This document shows positions 34,801-42,734 of a DNA stretch of 64,000 bases, piece after piece (positions within the stretch are counted from its first letter, which is position 1; each line of letters begins with the position of its first letter). The notes under the pieces were generated by a model, which was not told the origin of the DNA, did not search any database, and saw only the letters and a program-made list of their open reading frames with translations. The translations under genes and the position numbers were made by a program. The stretch comes from Micrasema longulum. Lineage: Eukaryota; Arthropoda; Insecta; Trichoptera; Brachycentridae. The DNA is taken from NCBI GenBank assembly GCA_022494885.1, contig JAGVSM010001668.1:169583-233582 (forward strand), read 5' to 3'.

Positions 34801-37618
34801 AAAGAGTATCTAATACAAAAGAGTGAAAATTAAATATCAATTACTATGGCGACCGCTTTTCTTGACATTTGGCTTGCCAACCACCGGCTAAATGCAATAA
34901 ATAGCATAATAAATAATGAATAAATAAATCAAAATAGCGGTTTTGGAATATTTTCCATATTAACAATGGTGAAATACAAATATGTGATTGCGCAGCAGAA
35001 TTATACATCGCGAAATGTAAATATTTCGACATTTAATATTAGGTGTTTGCGGATATTCCATTGTGATCACGAATATGATAAACTTTTAATTTGATTATTA
35101 ATTAAAACTAATGTCTGAGCACCCGATGACAAACTATTATTGAATAGTTTATCGGGACAAAATATATTTTACTACTTTGTTTTCTTTATAATGTATTGAT
35201 ATTGTAATAGTGTGTATATTTTACTACTTTGTTTTCTTTATAATGTATTAATATTGTAATAGTGTGTATATTTTACTACTTTGTTTTCTTTAAAATGTAT
35301 TAATATTGTAATAGTGTGTATATTTTACTACTTTGTTTTCTTTATAATGTATTAATATTGTAATAGTGTGTATATTTTACAACTTTGTTTTCTTTAAAAT
35401 GTATTAATATTGTAATAGTGTGTATATTTTACTACTTTGTTTTCTTTATAATGTATTAATATTGTAATAGTGTGTATATTTTACTACTTTGTTTTCTTTA
35501 TAATGTATTAATATTGTAATAGTGTGTATATTTTACAACTTTGTTTTCTTTAAAATGTATTAATATTGTAATAGTGTGTATATTTTACTACTTTGTTTTC
35601 TTTATAATGTATTAATATTGTAATAGTGTGTATATTTTTTTGGATAAAGACTCTATGAAAAAAAAAACCATGGTAAGAAAATATTATCACGTCGCTTATT
35701 AGCACGGCAATAGTAATTTGCGATTGAGCTATAGCATTAACATTTTGTGATTGAGCTATAGCATTAACATTTTGACTATTTAAATCTCGTTAGAGCACCT
35801 GATTCCTTCCTTATTTTTTACATTATTTAAGGTCAAATGCCAACTGGCCTGTGACCAGAGTTGTCAACTTCCATCAAGCTGAAATCGGTAGATTCAGAAA
35901 AATAAATCAGTAGATTCGTTATCAGATGAAACAGTTAATTATTGGATAGTGAATTTTTTTAAACTGTCACTAAACTTGTGACGAGCCATGCTGCCAAAAA
36001 CTGTTATTACTGTTCCAAAAACTGTTTTTCGCTAGAATTACCATCGAATTTGGAAGATTGCTCCCAAAATCGGAAGATTTACCGAAAAATCAGTAAAGTT
36101 CGCAACGCTGCCTGTGACATAATTCTTCTTCTTTATTCCCTTTCCCGACCTAATGGTGCATAGGGCGCTGCATTAGTACACCAATTGCAGCATATCTTGA
36201 TCATTTTTCTTACATGAAGGTAAGATGATCAGTCTTACGCTTCAGGAATTATGAAATATTAAAGCGTAAAAACACCTAATTAAATGAATATTTCATATCA
36301 AGATTTACCATGGCAAGAATTGAACCCGAGACCTCTTGCAGGCAAATGCACTGACCACTTCACCACAAGGCCGTGACATAATTAATATGTTTAAATTTAT
36401 GTATTTTATAATTATAATTGTTATTTTTTTGTATTGATTTACCATACAAATAAAAAAAACTCCCTTTGAAACCCAATGTATATTAAAAAAATACGTAACA
36501 ATAACTAATAAGGGAAAAAAACAATAACTACCAATAAGGAAAAATTACAAATAATTATCTCATACCAAACAGCCAGATTTAATTCAGGTTTCAGAGGGTT
36601 AACGGCTTGCTCACTGCATATGGCATCTGAGGACTTAAGTCTCCTCCACGGTGTTCAAATACAAGGAAAAATTTATTGTTGCCGAACAAGAAAAGCTGCC
36701 CGATGGAGCTTTCTGTAATCTGGTAGCCATGGCATCTTTGTGTTGAAAGAAGGTAATCCAGAAGTACATAATATGTACTTTATTGGATTGAGGAAAAGAG
36801 AGAAGTGAATTCATCACTGATTAGGATTAAATTTATTAGACATGATCAATTTGCAGAAATTATTACAAAATTTTTAAAAGCATTGAAATTCTTTTTGAAA
36901 GCCACCAGACCTGTATGTCCGACAGGACCTATAACAGGGCCACGGATAGTAGCAAGAATTCCATTATATTTGTATAGAGAGCGAAAGGGACAAGACTATA
37001 GGACGTGTCCAGAAGATTTATTAAAGTTATTATTAGAAAGATGTCCCATTATTTATCAACATGAAAACAAAATAACTTTTACTTTTTCCTTTTATTGCTC
37101 ATGCTTTCATTTAGCATTGAAAAAGTGACAATATTAAATTTGTTTACTAAATTGCAAATCAACATATTGATTGCGAATTCAACAAATCGAAATGTTATTA
37201 TTAAGTTGAACGAATGTGTTTAATTGAAAAACCAGTGTAATGTTCGATTATACATATATCGAATAAAAAACCGTGAAATCTTTAGACCCATAAAAAAATA
37301 CTTTGAATTTATGACGTCCTCTAATTTGTAAAAAATGTTGCAATATATTGCTGACAGATTTAAGTATTAACAGTCTCCGTAAAATATAATAATATATTCG
37401 CTTACAATTGCACATTTTTCCAGCGGGGTGTGGGTAGACCACAATGATCCTAAAACAACGATTTCACTTTTGAAAACTGAAATGGACCCATAACCCTTCA
37501 GATTAAAAAAGTAGCCAGAGTCGTTGACAGTCGCATGGTAATGGGCCCAAAAGTCAGTTATTTCAATTGCCTTTTCGTTCACTTCCAGTCCACTTAAATG
37601 AGAGGAATCATTTCCCAT
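21947..37618 (-). CDS. SCYL3: SCYL3/PACE-1 (protein-associating with the C-terminal domain of ezrin) pseudokinase, eight exons, complete
   Basis: SCYL proteins are catalytically degenerate kinases with HEAT repeats, linked to Golgi and secretory traffic; SCYL3 binds ezrin. Joining 37618-37406, 33640-33455, 31978-31839, 30326-30217, 27040-26711, 25768-25668, 24002-23919 and 22813-21947 gives 676 codons in frame (human forms are about 690-740). The N-terminus MGNDSS fits an N-myristoylation signal, which supports the start at 37618 over the upstream ATG at 37627. Residues 1-217 are the pseudokinase: HNN (138-140) replaces HRD, and KLGG (155-158) replaces DFG. HEAT-like helices span about 225-430 with the family signature LLLGIKDTSDLLVSMTLYCL. 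The C-terminus is acidic, with EEQWSDWE (about 532) and a final WGNGDWED, like human EEWPDW and NWEDNNW. Intron 6 is GC-AG. Introns are full of repeats. Confidence 0.93.
22905..23670 (-). mobile_element. RTE-type non-LTR retrotransposon 3' portion
   Basis: The best-preserved copy of the window's RTE-like family, in SCYL3 intron 7 and in the same orientation as the gene. A 204-codon frame (23523-22909) encodes AVHNRVLVLTLMYGSKTWSW, RRMCGKSMYDRVTNDEIRRE, LRWFGHVDRMDDERMVKRVY and RRGRPRKTWHDQI. This is the C-terminal part of the reverse transcriptase. An upstream piece (KKSKVMVFERDSEVTDCIIN) is joined by a frameshift near 23530. After the stop the element ends in a short (GTA)n tail at 22903-22892. 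5'-truncated and inactive. Confidence 0.88.
23919..24002 (-). CDS. SCYL3: SCYL3 exon 7 (residues 361-388)
   Basis: Exactly 28 codons, phase 0 on both sides: VRLLLLKHFTGFSSAFSKED then LTSHVLPE, aligning with human VRMVLLSHIEAYVEHFTQEQ then LPQV. Acceptor TTTTTTAG; donor GAG then GTATGT. Its upstream intron begins with GC. Confidence 0.92.
24060..24245. repeat. Antisense non-LTR 3'-tail-like segment
   Basis: TTTATTTATTGACGGTTCAA, then an A-rich stretch. The same motif with ACGGTTCAA and an ACCTTTTA-like word recurs at 27095-27175. Looks like the 3' UTR of one non-LTR family inserted in reverse. Confidence 0.5.
24287..24572 (+). repeat. MITE family A fragment
   Basis: Contains TTACACAGTGTGTAAAGTGG, AAACCAGCCAATGACAGGTC and CTTACATATTCCCTTCTG. 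Immediately followed by a family 2 SINE. Confidence 0.75.
24575..24735 (+). repeat. SINE family 2 (tRNA-derived), copy 1
   Basis: The tRNA-like head has an A-box-like GTGGCTAGTGT and B-box GGTTCGAATCC, followed by CTCTACCCCAACTTGATTCC and the conserved tail AGTTATTTACAACTCGTTGA. Two more copies: 31037-31205 (same strand) and 31535-31700 (opposite). Not a functional tRNA: the anticodon loop is far too long. Confidence 0.8.
24740..25667 (-). other. SCYL3 intron 6, remaining part
   Basis: AT-rich sequence between the family 2 SINE and exon 6, with no recognisable element. The intron (24003-25667, minus) begins with GC instead of GT at 25667-25666, in the context CAG then GCAAGT. Confidence 0.6.
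25668..25768 (-). CDS. SCYL3: SCYL3 exon 6 (residues 327-360)
   Basis: After CTTTCTTTCAG. Reads DADSSEVSGLFSLNVFKEHI and TPQLLKMFRVRDVQ, matching human SPALFQSRVIPVLLQLFEVH. Ends in phase 0 at CAG followed by the non-canonical but well-formed donor GCAAGT. Confidence 0.92.
25975..26040 (-). repeat. Short structured repeat with hammerhead-like core words
   Basis: On the minus strand: CTGAAGA (26031-26025), GGCT (26023-26020), a loop, AGCC (26008-26005), GAAAC, then GTC. CTGANGA and GAAA separated by a 4-bp stem are the conserved words of hammerhead ribozymes, which occur in terminal repeats of Penelope-like elements. A proper helix III cannot be drawn here, so activity is doubtful. May simply be a fragment of such an element. 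Confidence 0.3.
26213..26336. repeat. Perfect 32-bp inverted repeat
   Basis: GATTGTAACAAATACCATAA and so on at 26213-26244 is exactly complementary to 26305-26336, around a 60-bp spacer. In SCYL3 intron 5. Possibly a small foldback element. Confidence 0.85.
26711..27040 (-). CDS. SCYL3: SCYL3 exon 5 (residues 217-327)
   Basis: After TTTTATTTTAG. Encodes IPHWDEFKEFCQQGLQNPKA, LLKHSFFHHEFISVHEFLMV, LPVKSETEKSEFFSGLLEKL and so on to LLPHILVPKSG. This is the junction from pseudokinase to the first HEAT-like repeats, close to human FFRNDFLEVVNFLKSLTLKS. Donor G then GTAAGA. Confidence 0.95.
27205..27595 (+). mobile_element. Tc1/mariner-type transposase C-terminal fragment
   Basis: Plus strand: TRAKLYQDDILEKVVKPLNS, HCIFQQDSALAPKSTQQWLE, then after a TGA SPDLNPLDYKL and ETMVCSRRHPNLESLKRCLK. 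The catalytic-domain block with QQDSAPAHK-like and SPDLNPLDY motifs is clear. Two in-frame stops and no N-terminal half, so dead. In SCYL3 intron 4, antisense to the gene. Confidence 0.85.
27921..28146. repeat. 226-bp near-perfect hairpin (two 91-bp arms, 44-bp loop)
   Basis: The left arm 27921-28011 is the reverse complement of 28056-28146 at 89 of 91 positions; the two differences are transitions. The loop contains CTAGGGAGGGTCCGATGTCT. No coding capacity. In SCYL3 intron 4, so it would be transcribed within the SCYL3 pre-mRNA. Probably a young MITE or foldback element. Confidence 0.95.
28833..29597. mobile_element. Non-coding element with 24-bp perfect terminal inverted repeats
   Basis: CATAGAATTAAGAATAGTCC and AGAA at 28833-28856 is exactly reverse-complemented at 29574-29597. 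The interior (about 715 bp) has no useful ORF. It includes CACTTTCGCCGCGCACATGC near 28910. Target-site duplication not evident. In SCYL3 intron 4. Confidence 0.7.
29757..29866 (+). repeat. Dispersed 90-110-bp repeat, copy 2
   Basis: Carries GTTAAGTATACCTTGACAAAG and GCTTTGAAACCGCTCGG, then GAGTGGTTAAAAACAAAG. Same family as 9875-9965 and 62810-62915. Confidence 0.7.
30217..30326 (-). CDS. SCYL3: SCYL3 exon 4 (residues 180-217)
   Basis: Found by frame and phase rather than as a long ORF. After TTTTCATATTCCAG the minus strand reads YDKGIDPNEDSSDDLTTVDQ and FAFGTLANEVFKGRNK, aligning with human HARDAFSFGTLVESLL (kinase subdomain IX region). It begins with one base completing the Arg codon of exon 3 and ends G then GTATTT. 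Confidence 0.88.
30532..30984 (+). other. 150-codon open frame in SCYL3 intron 3, antisense to the gene
   Basis: Opens ATGACCAATTTATTTGAA and runs 150 codons. It includes a Cys/His-containing middle (NCKNECYNCIKHYCTFTETG) that I cannot assign. The last part (about 30870-30984) is the reverse complement of the head of a leader-type SINE, so at least a quarter of the frame is repeat-derived. Probably a chance frame across repeats, but the middle is unexplained. Confidence 0.2.
30870..30985 (-). repeat. SINE family 1 head with leader, minus strand
   Basis: On the minus strand the leader words CTCTCAGGTAAAAATTCCTG and AAAATCGACTGGAG precede the tRNA-like GGTCTCATGGTGTACAGGTT and TGTTTGCCAGGCAT, as at 43755-44105. 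Confidence 0.65.
31037..31205 (+). repeat. SINE family 2, copy 2
   Basis: TGGTCTCGTGGCTAGTTTTG, TTTGAACCCCACTCTACCCC and AGTTATTTACAACTCGTTGA match copy 1 at 24575-24735. Confidence 0.8.
31535..31700 (-). repeat. SINE family 2, copy 3 (inverted relative to copy 2)
   Basis: On the minus strand GGTTGTAGTCCCATGACTAG, then AGAGGTCCGAGGTTCGAACC and CAACTTGATTCTCATTTTCT. About 330 bp from copy 2 in opposite orientation, so intronic RNA could pair. Confidence 0.8.
31839..31978 (-). CDS. SCYL3: SCYL3 exon 3 (residues 134-180)
   Basis: After CTTTTTTTATAG. Encodes ASLSHNNVGISSIYVLSDGS and WKLGGLEFVKSFSEMSASFL, aligning with human HLTHNNVCLSSVFVSEDGHW. It carries the degenerate catalytic loop (HNN) and the DFG-equivalent (KLGG). 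Donor AG then GTTTGT splits an Arg codon. Confidence 0.93.
32115..32490. repeat. Four degenerate copies of a 100-130-bp tandem unit
   Basis: The core TTGCAGCTAnnnAGCGCAT, followed by a GAC-like word, recurs near 32118, 32219, 32354 and 32453. Each is followed by AT-rich filler and preceded by an AGCTAGATTAC-like word. In SCYL3 intron 2. A related single copy lies at 21430-21545. Confidence 0.75.
33235..33400 (-). repeat. SINE family 1, minus strand, with partial leader
   Basis: On the minus strand: an AATCGAGTGGAGATAAGTCC-like leader, then a tRNA-like part with CTACCATTCTTGACGTCTCA and GGTTTGATTCCTGGC. Adjacent to SCYL3 exon 2. Confidence 0.7.
33455..33640 (-). CDS. SCYL3: SCYL3 exon 2 (residues 72-133)
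   Basis: After TACATTTCAG. Phase 0 on both sides: SLMKYRHPSILRYVWHWQQR, YLATEPVQPLAKVLPSQDPL, and QALDFLHTN, aligning with human LRHPCLLRFL, LVTERVQPL and IFLHDRG. Donor AAT then GTAATT. Confidence 0.94.
33915..34190 (+). mobile_element. Non-LTR (jockey/CR1-like) ORF2 C-terminus fragment
   Basis: 86-codon frame: LETLGLTMLQERRERGDLIQ, RGHSLRLEKTRFNLNPRKHF and LSNRVVDGWNKLPQELI, then TGA. This is the canonical terminal block of insect non-LTR ORF2 and is well preserved for a fragment. In SCYL3 intron 1, antisense to the gene. Confidence 0.9.
34455..34655. repeat. MITE family A fragments
   Basis: GAGTATGTCCAAATGCTTGC and a CAGGGAGTTATTCTTATTTA segment join a CTTAAACCAGCCAATGACAG and CTAGACTTCCATATTCCCTT segment at an internal deletion. 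Confidence 0.75.
35166..35635. repeat. Minisatellite, nine copies of a 52-bp unit
   Basis: The unit begins TTTTACTACTTTGTTTTCTT and ends ATATTGTAATAGTGTGTATA. Copies differ at two linked positions (TACTAC or TACAAC; TATAATG or TAAAATG). Across the array the variants run A A B A C A A C A, so the last six copies look like a doubled three-unit block. In SCYL3 intron 1. Confidence 0.95.
35712..35775. repeat. Short tandem duplication of about 31 bp
   Basis: GATTGAGCTATAGCATTAAC followed by ATTTT occurs twice in direct succession, at about 35721 and 35752, just beyond the minisatellite. Confidence 0.85.
36140..36380 (-). repeat. SINE family 1, minus strand, nearly complete
   Basis: On the minus strand: GCCTTGTGGTGAAGTGGTCA, TTGCCTGCAAGAGGTCTCGG, GTTCAATTCTTGCC (B-box), then the TATTTCATAATTCCTGAAGC-like middle, AGACTGATCATCTTACCTTC, and a tail ending near GCACCATTAGG. 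Confidence 0.85.
36598..36830. repeat. Unclassified dispersed repeat, copy 2
   Basis: GCATCTGAGGACTTAAGTCT, TTGCCGAACAAGAAAAGCTG, a TGTAATCTGGTAGCC word and TACTTTATTGGATTGAGG match the copy at 16045-16310. Confidence 0.65.
36805..37128 (+). other. Unrecognised 107-codon open frame, antisense in SCYL3 intron 1
   Basis: From an acceptor-like TTTGCAG at 36855 the frame reads FLKALKFFLKATRPVCPTGP, PRIVARIPLYLYRERKGQDY and DLLKLLLERCPIIYQHENKI, then stops at 37126. The composition is protein-like, but I recognise no domain. Could be a captured gene fragment, or chance. Confidence 0.2.
37406..37618 (-). CDS. SCYL3: SCYL3 exon 1 (residues 1-71)
   Basis: Encodes MGNDSSHLSGLEVNEKAIEI, then an ill-conserved start of the kinase fold, LWSTHTPLEKCAI, ending in phase 0 at ATT then GTAAGC. 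Gly-2 and Ser-5/6 suit N-myristoylation. The lysine and glycine-loop residues of active kinases are not visible. Confidence 0.88.
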
Positions 37619-37850
37619 TTTTGTCAATTTTAAAACGAGTAAAAATTACAAAACTGACAGATACACATCCCAAACCCAAACGTTTCGTTTCAAGGATGAA
37701 AACCATAGAAAAAAGACAAATATTGACAATTGCCTGTCAGATAGTTACTTTTTCCTCTTCTTCGTTTTTTCATGGCCTTTTCACATCTCAACTCGAGTGT
37801 TCTGGCCAGTGTCGAGTATTTTTGTTTTTTTTTTTTTACACATGTGTTAG
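37619..37850 (-). promoter_or_regulatory. Presumed SCYL3 5' UTR and promoter region
   Basis: Sequence immediately upstream of the SCYL3 start. No TATA box or recognised motif placed. A poly-T stretch at 37827-37838 and an AT-rich block follow. Assigned by position only. Confidence 0.35.
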
Positions 37851-38699
37851 TAATATAATATATACAAGTTAGTATGTTAGTATTTAATATAATATATACA
37901 TAAAATAATATGACATATTTACAGCTTTACACAATTTATAACTATATATTTACACAAGATTTTAAATACATATTTATTTGGTGGGGACAAGAAAGCTATT
38001 ATCTGAATAGGGAATGGGATATTAATATCAGAGAGATCGAGTCAATTATTTATGGGGCATTAAAAAAAACATGGTTTAAATCTTCCTCATCAAGCTGACA
38101 TTCGCAAATGGCAGAGTCCCGGAAATGGATTCGATTCTGAACAAATGAGAACTATTGCAGCAGTGCCTAGCGCGCATTCTGCATATGGAGAATGTCTCAA
38201 ACTTAGGTATATTTAAAATCAAAAAAGGGCAAAACATTTTTCTCGATCTTGATCTCAATGATTTAATCGCATCATTTTTTGTTCAGCTCTAAATTTTACT
38301 CCTTCTCACATTTAGTTCTCCGTAAAGTAAAAAATGCGTATTACAAGCTGGCACTTTCATTCGCTTCTTCGATTTAAAGAAAAAGTTTTTCATATTTTTT
38401 CCACAGTGATTCATTTTACTTATAAGGAGTAAATTTTCACATTCAAGTTTGGAGTCGTTCAGTTTTTTGTAATGCTTATTTTTAATACTAGATGTGTTCT
38501 GATTTACCGTAGATAATGAAAGTATGAAGGAAACTAGTAACACCTATTATTAGAGAGGGGTAAGTTTTTTTTAAAGGCATGCAATCTTTATGTCTGCAAT
38601 AAAAGAGGAATTGAATAATTTAGAGTATATACGTCTACTCTCAGATTGCATTATATATAAATATTACTAAATATCACTAAATAACAATAAATGATACAC

Positions 38700-38960
38700 A
38701 AATATCACTTAAATCAGCAAATGGAAGAATTGAAGAAAAATAGATGTTCAAACATAGGCAAAATGGTGAATGTTACACAGTGTAAAGTGGCCACTTAAAC
38801 CAGCCAATGACAGGTCATAAGCCCTGTAAAAATGCTTAGTCTTTCATATTCCCTTCTTCAAGGTATTCTCCATCCCTGTTGTAATTTGTTAATCTTAATC
38901 ACCCCCGAGGGGGTGAAATCCAGTCTTTTGTCTACAACCTTTGGACAAACTCAAATATCG
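38700..38960. repeat. MITE family A fragment
   Basis: CAAATGGAAGAATTGAAGAA, TTACACAGTGTAAAGTGGCC, AAACCAGCCAATGACAGGTC and TTTGGACAAACTCAAATATC, as at 50290-50680. Confidence 0.75.
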
Positions 38961-39041
38961 TAATATAAATATTTTTTGAAAGAATCATAATAAAGGAAAT
39001 GTTTCATATAAAAAATAATTGGTAGGTACTTTAAAACAGTC

Positions 39042-39262
39042 GGTCTCGTGGAGTACTGGTCGGCGCGTTTGCCTACCATGCAAAAGATCTCAGGTTCGAT
39101 TCCTGACATGAAATATTTATTTAAAAGAGTGTTTTTACACGAAAATATTTCATAGCCCATAGACCTGAAATGTGAGACTGATTATATTACCTTCATGTAA
39201 CAAAAATGATCAAGATAAGCTGAGATTGATGTACCAATGCAGTGTTCTACGGAAAGCGAATG
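39042..39262 (+). repeat. SINE family 1, leaderless copy
   Basis: Starts at the tRNA-like part: GTCTCGTGGAGTACTGGTCG, TTTGCCTACCATGCAAAAGA, GGTTCGATTCCTGAC (B-box), then AAATATTTATTTAAAAGAGT and a tail with ACCAATGCAGTGTTCTACG. Ends in a GATGAT-type tail. Confidence 0.85.
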
Positions 39263-39584
39263 ATGATGAATTTAAAACAAGATTTTATACTTTTGCCCAT
39301 TTATGCTTAACTCTATGATTTTTATTTTGGAAACTGCCTGACAAGAAAACAAAAAAAATATTGCTGAATTTGTTCATGATGGATAAGTTAGTTCCGAAAG
39401 AATACAGACACATCAATTAGCAAAAATAAAGAATGGAACGGATAAATTTGGTATATCGATGCGCAGGTGGGATTTTTTCATTTTCATAAATAATGCGATA
39501 TATTATGTAATAAAAAATGTAAACAAAAAATGGGAATATTTTTTTTTTTTTTTGAAATATAAAAAATCATGTTATTTCCCTTTG

Positions 39585-39905
39585 CATACAGATTTTTCTT
39601 CCCCTACATTCATACATCTTCTCGTTCATGCGTGCTAATTATTAACATGTCCATCTTCAAGTATTTGGTCATACCATGCCATTCTTGTTTTCTAAATCCT
39701 TCATTGTGAATCTTTTTAGCAGTGTTGAAACCATCTCTGGACTCCATTCTTGATTTTGGTGATGAAGCTTATCTCAGACTTACACAATACGATATTTGGC
39801 ACCTATCATAGATAGTTTTATCACACATTCACATCAGATATTCAATTTTGACAGCATTCAGTCTTCAATGGCAATACTAATTTTAAGTTCACTTGAATAC
39901 ATTTT
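39585..39905 (-). mobile_element. RTE-type non-LTR 3' fragment
   Basis: The reverse complement resembles the C-terminal RTE block at 22905-23670 (ATGGCATGACC and AAGATGTATGAATG words) but carries many stops. Confidence 0.55.
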
Positions 39906-39980
39906 TTTTAAAAAGCAAGTAAGATAATTTTAGTGGTGATATTGCCCATGAGATGTTTTTTAGCTTATATTTAACCTTAC

Positions 39981-40070
39981 CTTTGCAATCCAGTTAGAAT
40001 TTGACATTGGCATAAAGATAAGACCATTAAAAAAATCCTCAAATGTAAAATTATTCATGATAAATCGAAC
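39981..40070 (-). other. Candidate 30-codon exon of an unidentified minus-strand gene
   Basis: The minus strand has acceptor ATTGTTCTAG at 40071, then exactly 90 nt encoding VRFIMNNFTFEDFFNGLIFM then PMSNSNWIAK, then donor AAG followed by GTAAGG. Both splice sites are good and both phases are 0, as for a symmetrical internal exon. I do not recognise the protein and found no partner exons. It lies upstream of SCYL3 on the same strand but ends at a proper donor and is not needed for the SCYL3 frame. Confidence 0.35.
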
Positions 40071-40084
40071 CTAGAACAATAATT

Positions 40085-41150
40085 ATTATCCAACACAATA
40101 TCTTCAGAAAGTAAAAAAAGGGGTTATAATAAAATTCATTTATTTTGAATATTTTTTATTTACATATAAAATATGTACATGATTATATTAGATAATTGTT
40201 AACTACACGTTACTTTGAATTTCAGATCAAAGCTATAATATAAAAAAAGAAATTCATAATGCGATCATCTAAAATTCTGCGCTTTATGGCTTAAGCGCTA
40301 AGTATTCAAAATTTAAATAAATCTGTTATCTCATATTTTACAAAATGTTTAGTACAGTTCATAAAGAATTTAGTAAAAAAAATTAAATTTAAAATAGAAA
40401 AACTTCATGAAAATCACTTTGATATCATTAAAAAAATGAAGTAGGCCACTCAAATAAAATATTAACGCTGTGACATTTTAAAAACCCTTTTTTATATTGT
40501 TGTACTAAACATTTTGCTAAATAGATTTCGAACATTGCAATATATTACGTTATATCTTGTTACCACAACTGTTAATGACATAGAAAAACATCTGAAACTC
40601 TAACACGGATGAGTTTTAATTGTTTAGAACGAGAAAAAATATTTTGAAATTTATAGATTGATTTTAAGAGAATTTATAGAAACAAAAACCACAGAAAATT
40701 GGGGTTTATTATATCAATTTTGTGTCTATTATCAAAAAGGTAGGCGCAAATAACTGAATTACGAAACGGGAATTAATTTGCGGTAGAGTGCGTAGCAAAC
40801 CTCTGACATGGAGTTTGCACTATATGGGACAATAACTTGACTGAATTTTTTTTTTTTTTTTTGATTAAACGTTACACAAATTTCCTTGTGAATTATCTAA
40901 ACAATGAGGCCATTATAAATGGACACAGTACATTTTTATAGCATAAATTTAATATGCACTTAAGGACTAAATCATAACTCACGAAGAATCTCATAGAAAC
41001 AATTGAATAAGACGTAACTTAAATAAATTTATGAATTGTATATTTATGTCTGAACGAAACAGTTGCAGTAATGGATATATTGTCAGTTTATTGCGAGAAG
41101 TCCTGTTTGTATAAAATTGAGTTACCAACATTCTTATTTAATTTAACATT
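40085..41150. other. Intergenic spacer with no gene seen
   Basis: About 1 kb of strongly AT-rich DNA between the candidate exon and the next SINE. No repeat family recognised. Confidence 0.45.
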
Positions 41151-41154
41151 ATTA

Positions 41155-41420
41155 TCCTCCCATTCTGCACCCAGTGAGCATAAGGCAGTGCATCGTTAAA
41201 TTGAATATTGCTGTACAAAAAACCTTTAAAGTCAATACCTTACGTTCACCCTGCCAGGAATCGAACCCAGGACCTCAAAAATGGTAGGCGAACACGTGAA
41301 CCACCACATAACAGGGCGGACTCATCTTCACTCGATAACCTTATTCAGGATTTTCACACGAGAGCAGCCATCGAGTCGAAAGCACCCGTCTAGGGTTCCC
41401 GTTCTATTTCACAACTGAAT
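41155..41420 (-). repeat. SINE family 1 with full leader, minus strand
   Basis: On the minus strand: TGTGAAATAGAACGGGAACC, an ACTCGATGGCTGCTCTCGTG leader, AAAATCCTGAATAAGG, GATGAGTCCGCCCTG, then the tRNA-like part with GTTCGCCTACCATTTTTGAG and GGTTCGATTCCTGGCAGGG. Confidence 0.8.
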
Positions 41421-41579
41421 TCTTTATTCACCTGGCCACAGATAATCATTAAACACATTGCTTAAATTGTAATAGTCGCCAAGAGACTGAATCAATTAAT
41501 GTTGTACTACGCATGCCATATTTTTAAGTAATTGTGTACATATTACCAGAATAAAGGATACAGTTTTGTGTGTTAAATA

Positions 41580-41835
41580 GAACCAGGATCCTAGACAACT
41601 GTTTAGTATCCTTTAGTGAGGAAAGGAAATCAAGTAAAGATTAGTCTGTCTACCATTCTTGATGTCCTGGGTTCGATTCCTAATGTTGAATTCATGATCT
41701 CTGGGCTGGCGGTGCTCAAAATGAGGCAACAATCATCTTCTCTAGATGTATATTACTAATGACCGCTGATAATTGGAATACTAATTCAGTACCCTATGCA
41801 CTATTATGTGAGGATAGAGGAATGCTGATGATAAT
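41580..41835 (+). repeat. Diverged SINE family 1 copy
   Basis: AGAACCAGGATCCTAGACAA (leader), CTGTCTACCATTCTTGATGT, GGGTTCGATTCCTAATG, then a tail with CCCTATGCACTATTATG. Older than the other copies. Confidence 0.6.
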
Positions 41836-41863
41836 AGCATGCCACCAGTCATTTCTTTATCAG

Positions 41864-41964
41864 GTAACAACAATTTTACAGTAAAAAAGAAAGTGTATTT
41901 TGGAAGATTACCAATAACACAGAGTGAGAAGTTAGAAATCTTTTATATTTATCAGTTATATAAG
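41864..41964 (+). other. Exon-like open segment of unknown identity
   Basis: Acceptor-like TTTCTTTATCAG, then 101 nt encoding NNNFTVKKKVYFGRLPITQS and EKLEIFYIYQLYK, then donor-like AAG followed by GTGATT. No family recognised and no neighbouring exon. AT-rich, so chance is plausible. Confidence 0.15.
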
Positions 41965-42734
41965 GTGATTTATTTTTTCATGTTTGAAATAAAGTTGAAA
42001 AACATTTTTATTAATTTAGTTAATGACTTCTTGCAAAAAACTAACAAATTTAATATGTACATACTCATTCTCACATTGTTTTATAATTTGAGTGACTAAA
42101 GATATAAATATATTATAAAAAAGGATACATTTTTTAATCGAATACAAAAGTTTAAGTTAGATATAATATAATATTATTAATAATCATAAAAAGTGATTGA
42201 ACTAAGTCTTTTAATCTTGATAAACCACAGAGATGACTATTGAATAAGAATAATATTTCGATTATTACACACAAAATGGCCACCCATCTGAGTAGGTTTT
42301 TTTTAAAGCCGCTAAAGTGCGTCAAAGTTCAGATGTGATTATTATTTAAATTTTCTAATGACATTAACTAAAAAAATATGTTAAGAGTTATTATGAGCTC
42401 TTAAATTTGATATTTGATAGAAACACAATGGCATGTGACATTATTGGGAACTAATAACAAAGGGAGGTACTATTGAATAAAGTACCCGTATTTTGCACTG
42501 ACACATAATAAATAGACTCATTATTTCTTACTAGACGCATCTCACGCATTGCCCTTGACAATTGGAAACAAAGAGATTGCAAATCACGATACACAAGCAA
42601 ATATTTATGTAAGAAAAAGATATCCACATTTCAATAGTTCATATTTCTGAGAACACTTTTCCAATGTTTTGAAATTGTGAAAAATCTACTCTAAAATGTA
42701 ATTTATTTAATGGGCAAAGTAAGCAGTTCACAAT

